Shown piece by piece: positions 29,614 to 36,721 of a stretch of DNA of 38,465 bases. The number at the start of each line of letters is the position of its first letter. Position 1 is the stretch's first letter. The position numbers and the translations under genes were made by a program. The notes below the pieces were generated by a model. That model had not been told where the DNA came from. It saw only the letters and a program-made list of their open reading frames with translations, and did no database searches. Origin of the DNA: Methanobacteriota archaeon (GTDB lineage Archaea > Thermoplasmatota > E2 > JACPAO01 > JAHWKR01); contig JAHWKR010000034.1 of NCBI GenBank assembly GCA_019347805.1, positions 1 to 38,465 on the forward strand, given 5' to 3'.

Positions 29614-30810
29614 ATGGCGCTCGATGGTCCAGGACGGCCAAGCGAGGGGAAGACCCTTAAGGCCGGCGGCGCCCGCTTCGACCGCGGGGGCAACAAGGGC
29701 GCCTTGCGCTCGGTGACCGTGCGCCACACACCGACCGAGCGGGAGCAGAACGCCACGCTGGACGGCTATCCGGACCAGACCGAATACGAGTACTACATCC
29801 CGCTCGACCAGGTCGTCAGGCATATCCGCGACTCGGGTGCGAAGCGCGTCGGGCTGCAGTTCCCGAACGGCTTGCGCGACCGGGCGTGGGAGGTCGCGGA
29901 GACCGTCGAACGGCACACGGACGCGACCGCAGTGGTGAGCGGTGACCTCTGTTTCGGCGCCTGCGACCTCGCCGACCGCGACCTCGTCGACATGGGCGTG
30001 GATCTGCTTGTCCACTTCGGCCACTTCGAGATGCCGCATGTCGCGAACCAGTACAAGGTCCCGGTGCTCTTCGTCCCGGTCCACACGGCGATGCCGCTCC
30101 TTCCCGCCGCCGAGGCGGCGCTCGACCATCTGAAGGGCAAGAAGGTGGCCGTCACCACCGTCGCCCAGCACAGCGACAAGCTCGCGGGTGTCCTGGAATA
30201 CCTGGAAGCGAGCGGGGTCGATTGCCGCACCGCACGCGGTGACGCGCGACTCTTCACGGCCGGCCAGGTGCTCGGCTGCAACTATTCCTCCGCCATGGCG
30301 CTCGCGAACGAGGTCGATTGTTTCCTCTATCTCGGCACCGGCGATTTCCATCCGCTCGGCCTCGCCATGTCGTCCGACAAACCGGTCATCGCCGCTGACC
30401 CTTTCACCGGCGAGGTGCGGGTCTTCAGCGACATCCGCGACCGCTTCATCCGGAGACGCTGGGCGGCCATCGCCCAGGCCCGGGACGCGGAGACCTTCGG
30501 GGTGCTCGTCTCGACCAAGACCGGTCAGATGCGCACCGCCCAGGCGCTCCGCGTCAAGGAGGAGCTCGAGAAGCGTGGCAAACGAGCCCACATCATCGCG
30601 CTGAGGGACATCGTGCCGGACAACCTCATCTGGTTCCGGCATCTCGACGCCTTCGTGGTCGCCGCCTGTCCGCGTGTCCCCATCGACGACCAGGCACGGT
30701 TCGACAAGCCACTTCTTACCATCCAGGAACTGAAGGCGGTCTTCGACCCCGAAGCAGGCTATATCTTCGACGTCATCGACCCGCACAACTACGTGCAGCC
30801 CGAGTTCTAG
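29614..30810 (+). CDS. dph2: Diphthamide biosynthesis enzyme Dph2
   Basis: A 398-residue noncanonical radical SAM-type enzyme. It uses a [4Fe-4S] cluster to transfer the 3-amino-3-carboxypropyl group from S-adenosylmethionine to a His of elongation factor 2, the first step of diphthamide. The three cluster Cys are in DLCFGACD (Cys 117), VLGCNYSSA (Cys 222) and AACPRVPIDDQ (Cys 352), one per repeated domain. RVGLQFPNGLRDRAWEVA marks the first domain. An N-terminal extension of about 50 residues precedes it; the promoter at 29581-29588 supports the long start, while a GTG at 29713 is an alternative. It is followed after 43 bases by the METTL5-like gene, another modification enzyme of the translation machinery. 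Confidence 0.95.
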   Translation: MALDGPGRPSEGKTLKAGGARFDRGGNKGALRSVTVRHTPTEREQNATLDGYPDQTEYEYYIPLDQVVRHIRDSGAKRVGLQFPNGLRDRAWEVAETVERHTDATAVVSGDLCFGACDLADRDLVDMGVDLLVHFGHFEMPHVANQYKVPVLFVPVHTAMPLLPAAEAALDHLKGKKVAVTTVAQHSDKLAGVLEYLEASGVDCRTARGDARLFTAGQVLGCNYSSAMALANEVDCFLYLGTGDFHPLGLAMSSDKPVIAADPFTGEVRVFSDIRDRFIRRRWAAIAQARDAETFGVLVSTKTGQMRTAQALRVKEELEKRGKRAHIIALRDIVPDNLIWFRHLDAFVVAACPRVPIDDQARFDKPLLTIQELKAVFDPEAGYIFDVIDPHNYVQPEF

Positions 30811-30853
30811 CCCGCGCCCTTTTGTGCTGCATCGTCCTCGGCCACCCGACCCG

Positions 30854-31522
30854 ATGCACCGGAAGAAGCTCGCCATCGCGCTCTCGCGCATCCCGGACCA
30901 CCCGTCGCCCAAGTCGCGGCTCGAACAGGTGCGCACCCCCGGCATGCTCGCCGCGGACGTGCTGCTCCTTGCGGCCGAGGAGGGCGATATCGCAGGCCGC
31001 AGGGTGCTCGACCCGGGCTGCGGGACCGGTGTGTTCACGATCGGGGCGGCGCTCCTCGACGCGGAGACCGCGGTCGGCTTCGACACCGATAGCGAGGCCC
31101 TCGCGGTGGCGCGCGACGCTGCAGCGGACGCCTCGGTCGCCGACCGTGTACATTTCCAGGAGGTGGATGTCGTCGACGCCGACCCTGCGCTCCTCGCCGC
31201 CGAAGCGGGTCTTCCAGCGCAAAACGGACGGCCGTTCGACACGGTGGTCATGAACCCACCCTTCGGTGCCGACCTCACGTCCCGAAAAAGCGGCGGCGAC
31301 CGGGTCTTCCTTTCCTTGGCGTTCCGTGCCGCCGAAGCGGTCTACAGTCTGCATCTGGCGCGCACCGAGGTCTTCCTCGTCGCCTTCGCCCGTGATGCGG
31401 GTCGATCGGTGGAACGCATCGCCGTTGTGCCGTTCCCCCTCAAGGCGCGTTTCGCGCACCACAAGGAGGCGGTGCGGGACGCGGAGGTCGGGGTCTACCG
31501 CTTCCTGCCGACCGATGGATGA
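30854..31522 (+). CDS. METTL5-like RNA N6-adenine methyltransferase
   Basis: A 222-residue Rossmann-fold methyltransferase. RKKLAIALSRIPDHPSPKSRLEQVRTPG, with the conserved T-P-G, is the N-terminal signature of the METTL5 family, the SAM-binding loop is VLDPGCGTGVFTIGA, and the catalytic motif is VMNPPFGAD. METTL5 methylates one adenine of the small-subunit rRNA in eukaryotes, and the archaeal homologue is expected to act on rRNA. The ATG at 30854 is chosen because it directly precedes the conserved N-terminus; the in-frame ATG at 30824 adds ten residues unlike the family. It sits after dph2, suggesting a small run of genes for modification of the translation apparatus. The structured region at 31553-31766 follows. 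Confidence 0.9.
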   Translation: MHRKKLAIALSRIPDHPSPKSRLEQVRTPGMLAADVLLLAAEEGDIAGRRVLDPGCGTGVFTIGAALLDAETAVGFDTDSEALAVARDAAADASVADRVHFQEVDVVDADPALLAAEAGLPAQNGRPFDTVVMNPPFGADLTSRKSGGDRVFLSLAFRAAEAVYSLHLARTEVFLVAFARDAGRSVERIAVVPFPLKARFAHHKEAVRDAEVGVYRFLPTDG

Positions 31523-31552
31523 ACGGCGTCACCCTGATGAGAAATAGACCGC

Positions 31553-31580
31553 GGCGACGGACGCCGATGCGTCCGCCGCC
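31553..31580. repeat. Hairpin 1 of the array
   Basis: GGCGACGGACGC and GCGTCCGCCGCC pair at 11 of 12 positions, with one A-C mismatch, around the four-base loop CGAT. Confidence 0.85.
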
Positions 31581-31631
31581 CACGGTGGTGTGGTGGTGCG
31601 GTGCTTGGAGGTATGTTGAGGATGAGGGGGA

Positions 31632-31655
31632 CCACCGCGCCCGGTGGCGCGGTGG
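31632..31655. repeat. Hairpin 2 of the array
   Basis: CCACCGCGCC and GGCGCGGTGG pair perfectly over ten bases around the loop CGGT. Confidence 0.9.
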
Positions 31656-31681
31656 GATGGGGTGGCGGTATTGAAAGGGAA

Positions 31682-31709
31682 GCCGGACCCGGCGGGGGCC
31701 GGGTCCGGC
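31682..31709. repeat. Hairpin 3 of the array
   Basis: GCCGGACCCGGC and GCCGGGTCCGGC pair perfectly over 12 bases around the loop GGGG. Confidence 0.9.
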
Positions 31710-31739
31710 GTGTGGGTGGTGCGGGGTGTGATCCGGAGG

Positions 31740-31766
31740 CCCGGGTCGGCGCATGGCCGACCCGGG
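31740..31766. repeat. Hairpin 4 of the array
   Basis: CCCGGGTCGGC and GCCGACCCGGG pair perfectly over 11 bases around the loop GCATG. Its stem sequence differs from the other three, so the array repeats a shape and not a sequence. Confidence 0.9.
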
Positions 31767-31804
31767 GGGTGCGGTGCGGGGCGGTATTTTGGAGGTTTCG
31801 AGTC

Positions 31805-32023
31805 TCAGCGGTGGGCGAAGGACATGTCACGGAGTTCAGGTGACCAAGGTGGGCTCCTGTCGGGCCGCGGCATGGTGAGCCTCCTCTCTACGACCGGTTC
31901 GCCGGTGGCCGCGCGGGCGAGGTCCCGGATGCGGCTCACATACGTGTGGACCTTCGCGAGGTGTTCCACTTCGGTGGCGTTCTGTCGGTCGTAGGGTCGG
32001 CCTGCGATGCGCGTGGTTCTCAC
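31805..32023 (-). CDS. Small leaderless protein of unknown function
   Basis: A 72-residue basic protein, not recognised. Its sequence includes NATEVEHLAKVHTYVSRIRD, likely one amphipathic helix, followed by a Pro/Arg-rich tail ending SPELRDMSFAHR. The GTG start is 23-32 bases downstream of a TATA-like box (32046-32055), exactly the leaderless spacing used by other genes here. Codon third positions are mostly G or C, as in real genes of this genome. Downstream on the same strand, 38 bases past the stop, lie the four hairpins, so the transcript may end in that structured region. No homologue is known to me. The protein could be spurious and the transcript non-coding. Confidence 0.5.
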   Translation of the reverse strand: MRTTRIAGRPYDRQNATEVEHLAKVHTYVSRIRDLARAATGEPVVERRLTMPRPDRSPPWSPELRDMSFAHR

Positions 32024-32045
32024 CGTTTCCTACCAGGGACACCAC

Positions 32046-32055
32046 GATATTTAAT
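32046..32055 (-). promoter_or_regulatory. TATA-like promoter of the small gene
   Basis: The minus strand reads ATTAAATATC, the most AT-rich element in this part, 23-32 bases before the GTG at 32023. The adjoining 32056-32169 is lower in GC than the rest and contains a pyrimidine-rich tract (CTTCTTCTTTTC on the minus strand, about 32131-32142) that could terminate the upstream pfk transcript. Confidence 0.6.
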
Positions 32056-32169
32056 GTGTTTGGTGCGATTGTGAAAATCTGTAAGGGAGTCGCAACCGAT
32101 CGGCTCCAGAACAGTATGAAACGTCTGCGCGGTGAAAAGAAGAAGGCGGAGAAGGAGGGCGAGACGCGC

Positions 32170-33225
32170 TTACGCGGTGCGCGTGACGGTGGCGATGGAG
32201 GAAAGAAGCTGGCGCTTCTCTTCGAGGCGCTCTTCCGGGACGGTGCGCAGGGTACCGACCGCGGTGGCGATCGCCACGCGTTCGATGTCGGTGCCCTTGA
32301 GGGCCACCATCTTGCCGAAGTCCTTGTCGTGGACGGCGTGCGCGGCCGCAAGCCCCAGGCGTAGTCCGAGCACGCGGTCGAAGGCGCTCGGCACGCCACC
32401 CCGCTGGAGATGCCCGAGGACGACGTGACGCGCCTCTTGGCCGGTCAGCCTTTCGAGCTCCTTGGCGAGCGTCTTGCCGATGCCGCCGAGCCGTACATGA
32501 CCGAACTCGTCGACCGACTTGTCCTGTGTGACGAAGCTGTCGACGTCGGTCGCCATGGCGCCTTCGGAGACCGCGACGATGGTGTGGTCGGCGCCGGCTG
32601 CGCGGCGCGCCTTGCACACCTCGGCGACGGCGCCGAGGTCGAACGGTTCCTCCGGGACGAGGATGACGTGGGCGCCACCGGCCAGGCCGCCGTGCAATGT
32701 GATCCAGCCGGCATGGCGGCCCATGATCTCCACCACCAGGATGCGTTCGTGGCTCCCGGCGGTCGTGTGCAGGCGGTCGATGGCCTCGGTGACGATGTTG
32801 GTGGCGGTGTCGAACCCGAACGTGACGTCGGTCCCCGAGAGGTCGTTGTCGATGGTCTTGGGGACCCCGACAGCGGGCACGCCGTCCTGGGTGAGCTTGT
32901 GGCAGGCGCCGAGGGTGTCGTCGCCGCCGACCGCGATGATGGCGTCGAGCCCGAGCGCCTTGAACGACTCGAGCGCCGCCTTGCGGGTCTCTTCGGTCTT
33001 GTAGGGGTTCGTGCGGCTCGTTTTGAGGATGGTCCCGCCGGTGCGTTCGATGCCGTCGACGTCGGCGAGCCCGAGCGGGACGGTCTCCTTGTCGAGGAGC
33101 CCTTTCCACCCGTGGCGCAATCCGATCGCACTATGTCCTTGCTGGACGAGGCCGATGACGGCGCCGCGGATCACGGCGTTGAGTCCGGGGCAGTCGCCGC
33201 CGCCGGTGAGGATGCCGATCTTCAT
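32170..33225 (-). CDS. 6-phosphofructokinase, PPi-dependent signature
   Basis: A 351-residue PfkA-family enzyme phosphorylating fructose 6-phosphate. The N-terminal GILTGGGDCPGLNAVIRG is the nucleotide/PPi loop. The key specificity sites read GGDDT (100-104, where ATP enzymes have GGDGS) and PKTIDND (122-128, where ATP enzymes have PGTIDND). Asp and Lys at these two positions are the known hallmark of pyrophosphate-dependent enzymes. MGRHAGW and the C-terminal GHLQRGG complete the family. Archaea more commonly use ADP-dependent or other kinases, so this looks like a gene acquired from bacteria. It follows the aldolase gene after nine bases with GGTGG upstream, forming a glycolytic pair. A PPi enzyme is reversible and could also work in gluconeogenesis. 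Confidence 0.94.
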   Translation of the reverse strand: MKIGILTGGGDCPGLNAVIRGAVIGLVQQGHSAIGLRHGWKGLLDKETVPLGLADVDGIERTGGTILKTSRTNPYKTEETRKAALESFKALGLDAIIAVGGDDTLGACHKLTQDGVPAVGVPKTIDNDLSGTDVTFGFDTATNIVTEAIDRLHTTAGSHERILVVEIMGRHAGWITLHGGLAGGAHVILVPEEPFDLGAVAEVCKARRAAGADHTIVAVSEGAMATDVDSFVTQDKSVDEFGHVRLGGIGKTLAKELERLTGQEARHVVLGHLQRGGVPSAFDRVLGLRLGLAAAHAVHDKDFGKMVALKGTDIERVAIATAVGTLRTVPEERLEEKRQLLSSIATVTRTA

Positions 33226-33234
33226 GGTTCCACC

Positions 33235-34242
33235 TTAGGCCGTGACCTTCTTGGCGAACAGGCTCTTGCCGTCCGAGCCGCCTTCACGGATCATGTCCTG
33301 TGTCCGTTTCGCGATGACGCCGCGGCCGTGCTTGAGCGCGGGCCTGGGGTCGAAGCGTTTCTTGTCGGGGCTCCAGTCGCCACGGCCGGCGAGCGGCGAG
33401 GGGCCGCCGTCGGGATGGATCGCGCTGTCGCGGATCTCGTCGTAGTGGCCCACCATGGCCTGGGTCCAGACGAACTGGTATTCTGTGTCCTTGTTGATCT
33501 TGACGACCCCCTGCTGGATGCAGAGCTGGATGCGCTCCGGGTCGACGCCGCTGCCGCCATGGAGGACGAAGTAGCATTCGAGCCCGGCCTTCTTCATCGC
33601 CTCGTTGCATGCGGTCATGACATCGACACGGAGCGGCATGTCCTTGCCCTTGGAGACGCCGTGGTTGGTGCCGATGCAGACGGCGAGGAGGTCCGCGTCG
33701 GTCTGGCGGATGAACTCGACGGCCTGTCGCGGGTCGGTGTAGACGTCGTCACCGGTGTCCTCGGCGACGATGTGGTCCTCCTCTCCGAGCACCTTGCCGA
33801 GTTCGGCCTCGACGAGGAGACCGGCGTCATGGGCGAACTTCGTCACTTCCTTGGTCGCCGCGAGGTTGTCCTCGAACGGGAGGTCGGAGGCGTCGATCAT
33901 GACGCTCGTCGCGAGGCCCTGGTCGGCGGCGTAGCGCAGGAAGTCGGTCTTGTCCTTGCGGGTGTGGTCGAGGTTGAGGGCGACGCCGATGGAATAGGAT
34001 TCGGCGAGTTCCTGCACCATGTTGCTGCCGATGCGCAGGCCGCGCTTCATGTCGTCACGGCCAAGGAACTTGCAGGCGCCGTTGGACAATTGCACGACGC
34101 AATCGGCGTTCACCGCCTCGGCTCCGTCGAGGAAACCCTGGAGGAGGTTGAAATCGGCGAAATTGTTGGCAGGGAACGCGTACTGGTTGCGCTTCGCCTC
34201 CTTGTAGACCTTGTCGAGCTCTTCGCCACTGAGGAACGGCAT
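33235..34242 (-). CDS. Class II fructose-bisphosphate aldolase
   Basis: A 335-residue zinc-dependent aldolase interconverting fructose 1,6-bisphosphate with the two triose phosphates. The catalytic Asp and first metal His are in VALNLDHTRKD (about 92-93), then EAELGKVLGEED, the metal His of GTNHGVSKG, and FVLHGGSGVD with the third metal ligand. Typical archaea use the unrelated bifunctional FBP aldolase/phosphatase or a class I aldolase, so this class II enzyme suggests transfer from bacteria. AGGAGA lies six bases upstream of the ATG, and a TATA-like CCATAATGG at 34295-34303 gives a leader of about 30 bases. It is the first gene of the operon with the phosphofructokinase. Confidence 0.95.
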   Translation of the reverse strand: MPFLSGEELDKVYKEAKRNQYAFPANNFADFNLLQGFLDGAEAVNADCVVQLSNGACKFLGRDDMKRGLRIGSNMVQELAESYSIGVALNLDHTRKDKTDFLRYAADQGLATSVMIDASDLPFEDNLAATKEVTKFAHDAGLLVEAELGKVLGEEDHIVAEDTGDDVYTDPRQAVEFIRQTDADLLAVCIGTNHGVSKGKDMPLRVDVMTACNEAMKKAGLECYFVLHGGSGVDPERIQLCIQQGVVKINKDTEYQFVWTQAMVGHYDEIRDSAIHPDGGPSPLAGRGDWSPDKKRFDPRPALKHGRGVIAKRTQDMIREGGSDGKSLFAKKVTA

Positions 34243-34365
34243 GCGGGGTCTCCTGCGTCTTTTGCGGACGCCGGGACGCGGATTGGGGGGTGGGCCATAA
34301 TGGTATCCCCCGCGGCGGGACGAGGTGGACGCCCCATGGACCGGGCCCTCACGCCGAGATACCGT

Positions 34366-34734
34366 TCACTTGGGGTCGAGCGGATGCGCTCCGCGTTCGT
34401 CGCGCAGGGCCGCGAGCACCTCGAGGTCCTCGGCGGGCGCCGTGGGGCCATACTTCAGGACGACGGTGCCGTGCGCACCGCAGTGGGGGCAGGCAAGAGC
34501 GGCGACAAGCACCTCGTCGTCGGGGTCCGAGGTGCCCTCGAGCCGGTGTGCGCCTTGGAGCGGGATGTCCGCGGCGGGCGCGTCCCTGTGGCATTGGAGG
34601 CACTCCACATGGGCGTTGTTCCTGGCGGCGAACTGTCCGGTGTAGCCGTCTCGCTCGAAGGCGCGCAGGGCGTCCAGGATGGTGGCCTCTTCTTCCTGTG
34701 GTCGGATGTCGGCGGTATGGCGGGCGGCGCGCAT
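34366..34734 (-). CDS. Zinc-ribbon protein of unknown function
   Basis: About 122 residues. A helical N-terminus (EEEATILDALRAFERDGYTGQF) is followed by CLQC and CPHC pairs, with a loop of about 35 residues, and ends in VVLKYGPTAPAEDLEVLAALRD. The two CxxC pairs suggest one zinc site. I recall conserved uncharacterised small proteins of haloarchaea with the same plan, but do not know a function. The ATG at 34734 is the only good internal start; a GTG at 34857 would add 41 residues with two extra Cys. A TATA-like GATACATACACC on the minus strand lies at about 34800-34811. It is divergent from the regulator gene at 34888. Confidence 0.6.
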   Translation of the reverse strand: MRAARHTADIRPQEEEATILDALRAFERDGYTGQFAARNNAHVECLQCHRDAPAADIPLQGAHRLEGTSDPDDEVLVAALACPHCGAHGTVVLKYGPTAPAEDLEVLAALRDERGAHPLDPK

Positions 34735-34887
34735 GGTCCCGACCCAGGCTGTGTGGTCGTCGGACGTGAAGATTTCGACCCCGGCGACGTGCTTCGGGGT
34801 GTATGTATCAGTGCACGGGAGCGTACACCGGGTTGATAACGACGCGACGTTTGGCACCGCTCGTTACCACTCCTGAGAACCAGGGCC

Positions 34888-35244
34888 ATGTTCCATCACT
34901 CCAAGATCCGCGATGAGGCCGTGGAGCGCGCGCTCACGAACCAGGCGGCGAGGCTCATCGTGTCGCACTGCATCCGGGCGCCGCGGTCGGCCAAGGCCCT
35001 AAGCGAAGTGACCCGGCTGCCGCTCGCGTCGACCTATCGGCACATCCACAACCTGGTGGGTGACGACATCCTGGTGGTGGAGCGGAGCGCCTTGACGGAG
35101 GACGGGAAACCGTTCGACCTGTACCGGTCGCGGGTACGCTTCGCGCGCATCGAACTCATGGCCGAGCGGGTCGTCGTGGGGTGGGAGGCGAACGAGGCCA
35201 TCGAGGACCGCATCAAGTCGATGTGGGACTTCATCGGAAGGTGA
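34888..35244 (+). CDS. Winged-helix transcription regulator (ArsR-like)
   Basis: A 118-residue protein. The recognition region RSAKALSEVTRLPLASTYRHIHNLVGDDILVVERSALTEDGKPFDLYRSRV shows a helix-turn-helix followed by a beta-hairpin wing and is typical of small archaeal regulators of the ArsR-like type. There is no obvious metal-binding Cys cluster, so the signal is unknown. The next gene, a three-helix membrane protein, starts three bases after its stop, with AAGGTGA over the stop serving as ribosome binding site. Regulator and membrane protein probably form one unit. Confidence 0.85.
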   Translation: MFHHSKIRDEAVERALTNQAARLIVSHCIRAPRSAKALSEVTRLPLASTYRHIHNLVGDDILVVERSALTEDGKPFDLYRSRVRFARIELMAERVVVGWEANEAIEDRIKSMWDFIGR

Positions 35245-35247
35245 ACC

Positions 35248-35604
35248 ATGGAACACGTCTACATCCTGATCCTGACCATCCTGAAGATCATCAGTGTGTC
35301 GCTCGGCGCGATCTTCCTGTTCTTCACATACCGCGCCTACCGGAAGCACGCCTCGCGGCCGCTCCTTGTCCTCATGGTCGCCATCCTGCTCATGGTGCTC
35401 GCGGCGGTCGCGGAGGGGGCGGCGTTCCAAGTGCTCGGCTTCGCACTCGAACAGGCGCATGTCATCGAGGCGGTCTTCACCTTGGCGGCGTTCGCCGTCC
35501 TCGTGTGGTCGATCCTGGTGCCGCACCGCAAGGGCGAGATCGACATCACGGACCTCGAGGAGGAGGACCTCGGGGGGCCGGATCGGTCCGCGGAGGACCG
35601 ATAG
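35248..35604 (+). CDS. Three-helix membrane protein, DUF7521-like
   Basis: A 118-residue protein with three hydrophobic helices: IISVSLGAIFLFFTYRAYRK, LLVLMVAILLMVLAAVAEGAAF and VIEAVFTLAAFAVLVWSILV, followed by an acidic 25-residue tail. The pattern of a Tyr-Arg-Ala-Tyr-Arg segment after helix 1 resembles haloarchaeal membrane proteins of the DUF7521 kind, which are found beside small winged-helix regulators, as here. The spacing of three bases to the regulator gene implies coupled translation. It may pass a membrane signal to the regulator, which is inference. Confidence 0.75.
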   Translation: MEHVYILILTILKIISVSLGAIFLFFTYRAYRKHASRPLLVLMVAILLMVLAAVAEGAAFQVLGFALEQAHVIEAVFTLAAFAVLVWSILVPHRKGEIDITDLEEEDLGGPDRSAEDR

Positions 35605-35713
35605 TACCCCGACTCTCCCCTGCGCCGTCGGCCAGGGTCACCTGACCTGCGCAAACGTAAAGACCCTGGGCAGGCGTCCGTCACCTGGGCCTCCGAGGGC
35701 CCGGAGGTATCAA

Positions 35714-36679
35714 ATGCGGATCAAGACCCCGCTCGTCATCCTGCTCTTCCTTGTCGGGGCCCTCAGTGGTTGCGTCGATGACGACCCGCTCGACAGCACC
35801 GGGACAAGCGAGGGGACGGCAGAGCCCGCCGCTGTCGGCGAAGAGACCGGTTCGGTGACAGGCCGCATCATGGATGACGCCTTCGAGCCGTTGCCTGGCG
35901 CGAACGTCACGCTCTTCGACCATGAGGCGCGGTTCTTCGATACGCGTTCGGACAGTAAGGGTCGCTACACGTTGAACGCGGTCCCGCCGGGGCCTTACGT
36001 CATGCTCGTCACCGCGCCCGGCCATTTCGAGAAGAAAGCGTCCCTCGATGTGCCGAAGGCGACGGTGGTCGAGCGGGACTTGTTCCTTGAGCGCCTGCCG
36101 AGCGACGCACCCTACCGCGAGGGGCCGTTGCAATATGTCGGCTTCATCGATGCGGCGTTGGCCTACCAGGTAGAGCCGGCGGGTGTGGGGTGCATCGTGG
36201 AATCGGTGGGGTCGCGCGCCGTCAAGTCGTGCAGTGGTTGGCGGTTCGACTTCGGCAACACCAAGAACGGCGAGATCAAGATCAACGTCACCGAGGATGT
36301 GGAGTCCCTCCTGGTCGAGATGCGTTGGGACCCGAAGGGTCCGCTCGGGAAGGACCTGACTCTGGACCTCCTCTGCCCGGAGGTGCCGCGGAGCAGGCAA
36401 GGCGCCGTGTTGGACACGGAGCATGACTGTTACTTCGCATCGCCTGGCCGCACGAGCCCGCTCGTCCATCGCGTCGATGCGGACCATTGGCATGAACGCG
36501 GTTACAACCACACCGGGTTCTGGGCGGCGCGCGTCTTCGGAAGCCATGGCGCTGTGGGCACCTATGACCTCACCGGGGTCGATGCCGGGGCGGCCTATTC
36601 ACAGGACTTCGAGGTCTGGGTGACGGTCTTCCACAAGGACCCGGCGCCGGACGGTTTCAGCGGCTTCCCGGACGCCTGA
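35714..36679 (+). CDS. Lipoprotein with carboxypeptidase-regulatory-like domain
   Basis: A 321-residue exported protein. The N-terminus MRIKTPLVILLFLVGALSGC has a clear lipobox. An acidic/Thr-rich spacer leads to a domain at about residues 45-115, GSVTGRIMDDAFEPLPGANVTLFD and SKGRYTLNAVPPGPYVMLVTAPG, which is a carboxypeptidase-regulatory-like beta sandwich. The remaining 190 residues are beta-rich with four or more Cys (GCIVE, KSCSGW, LLCPE, HDCYF) that could form disulfides outside the cell. GGAGGT lies six bases before the ATG. It is presumably membrane-anchored on the outer face. The function is unknown. Confidence 0.85.
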   Translation: MRIKTPLVILLFLVGALSGCVDDDPLDSTGTSEGTAEPAAVGEETGSVTGRIMDDAFEPLPGANVTLFDHEARFFDTRSDSKGRYTLNAVPPGPYVMLVTAPGHFEKKASLDVPKATVVERDLFLERLPSDAPYREGPLQYVGFIDAALAYQVEPAGVGCIVESVGSRAVKSCSGWRFDFGNTKNGEIKINVTEDVESLLVEMRWDPKGPLGKDLTLDLLCPEVPRSRQGAVLDTEHDCYFASPGRTSPLVHRVDADHWHERGYNHTGFWAARVFGSHGAVGTYDLTGVDAGAAYSQDFEVWVTVFHKDPAPDGFSGFPDA

Positions 36680-36721
36680 GACGGAAGAGAGGGAAGGAAG
36701 AAGAAGAGTTCGGCCGGTCGT

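Larger units (their letters stand above)
31523..31804. other. Non-coding stretch holding four consecutive hairpins
   Basis: No convincing gene lies here. It contains four strong inverted repeats, listed separately. The linkers between them are short of C on the plus strand (about 4 in 51, 1 in 26 and 3 in 30 bases), so on the minus strand they are C/A-rich and would be unstructured. The array lies after the stop of the METTL5-like gene and after the stop of the small minus-strand gene. It could be the shared 3' region of both, a structured RNA, or a protein-binding DNA element. One G-rich linker, GGTGGTGTGGTGG at 31584-31596, could also form a two-layer quadruplex. Confidence 0.6.

Noticed and set aside
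31533..31547. CTGATGA resembling a C box of a C/D guide RNA
   Set aside because: The first base is wrong for the RUGAUGA consensus and no matching D, C' or D' boxes lie at proper distances.
31523..31804. Hairpin region as RNase P RNA or SRP RNA
   Set aside because: The conserved cores of those RNAs are not visible on either strand, and the linkers are of low complexity.
32410..34836. Plus-strand frame of about 800 codons over the PFK and aldolase genes
   Set aside because: It mirrors the codons of two well-recognised enzymes on the other strand and has no domain of its own.
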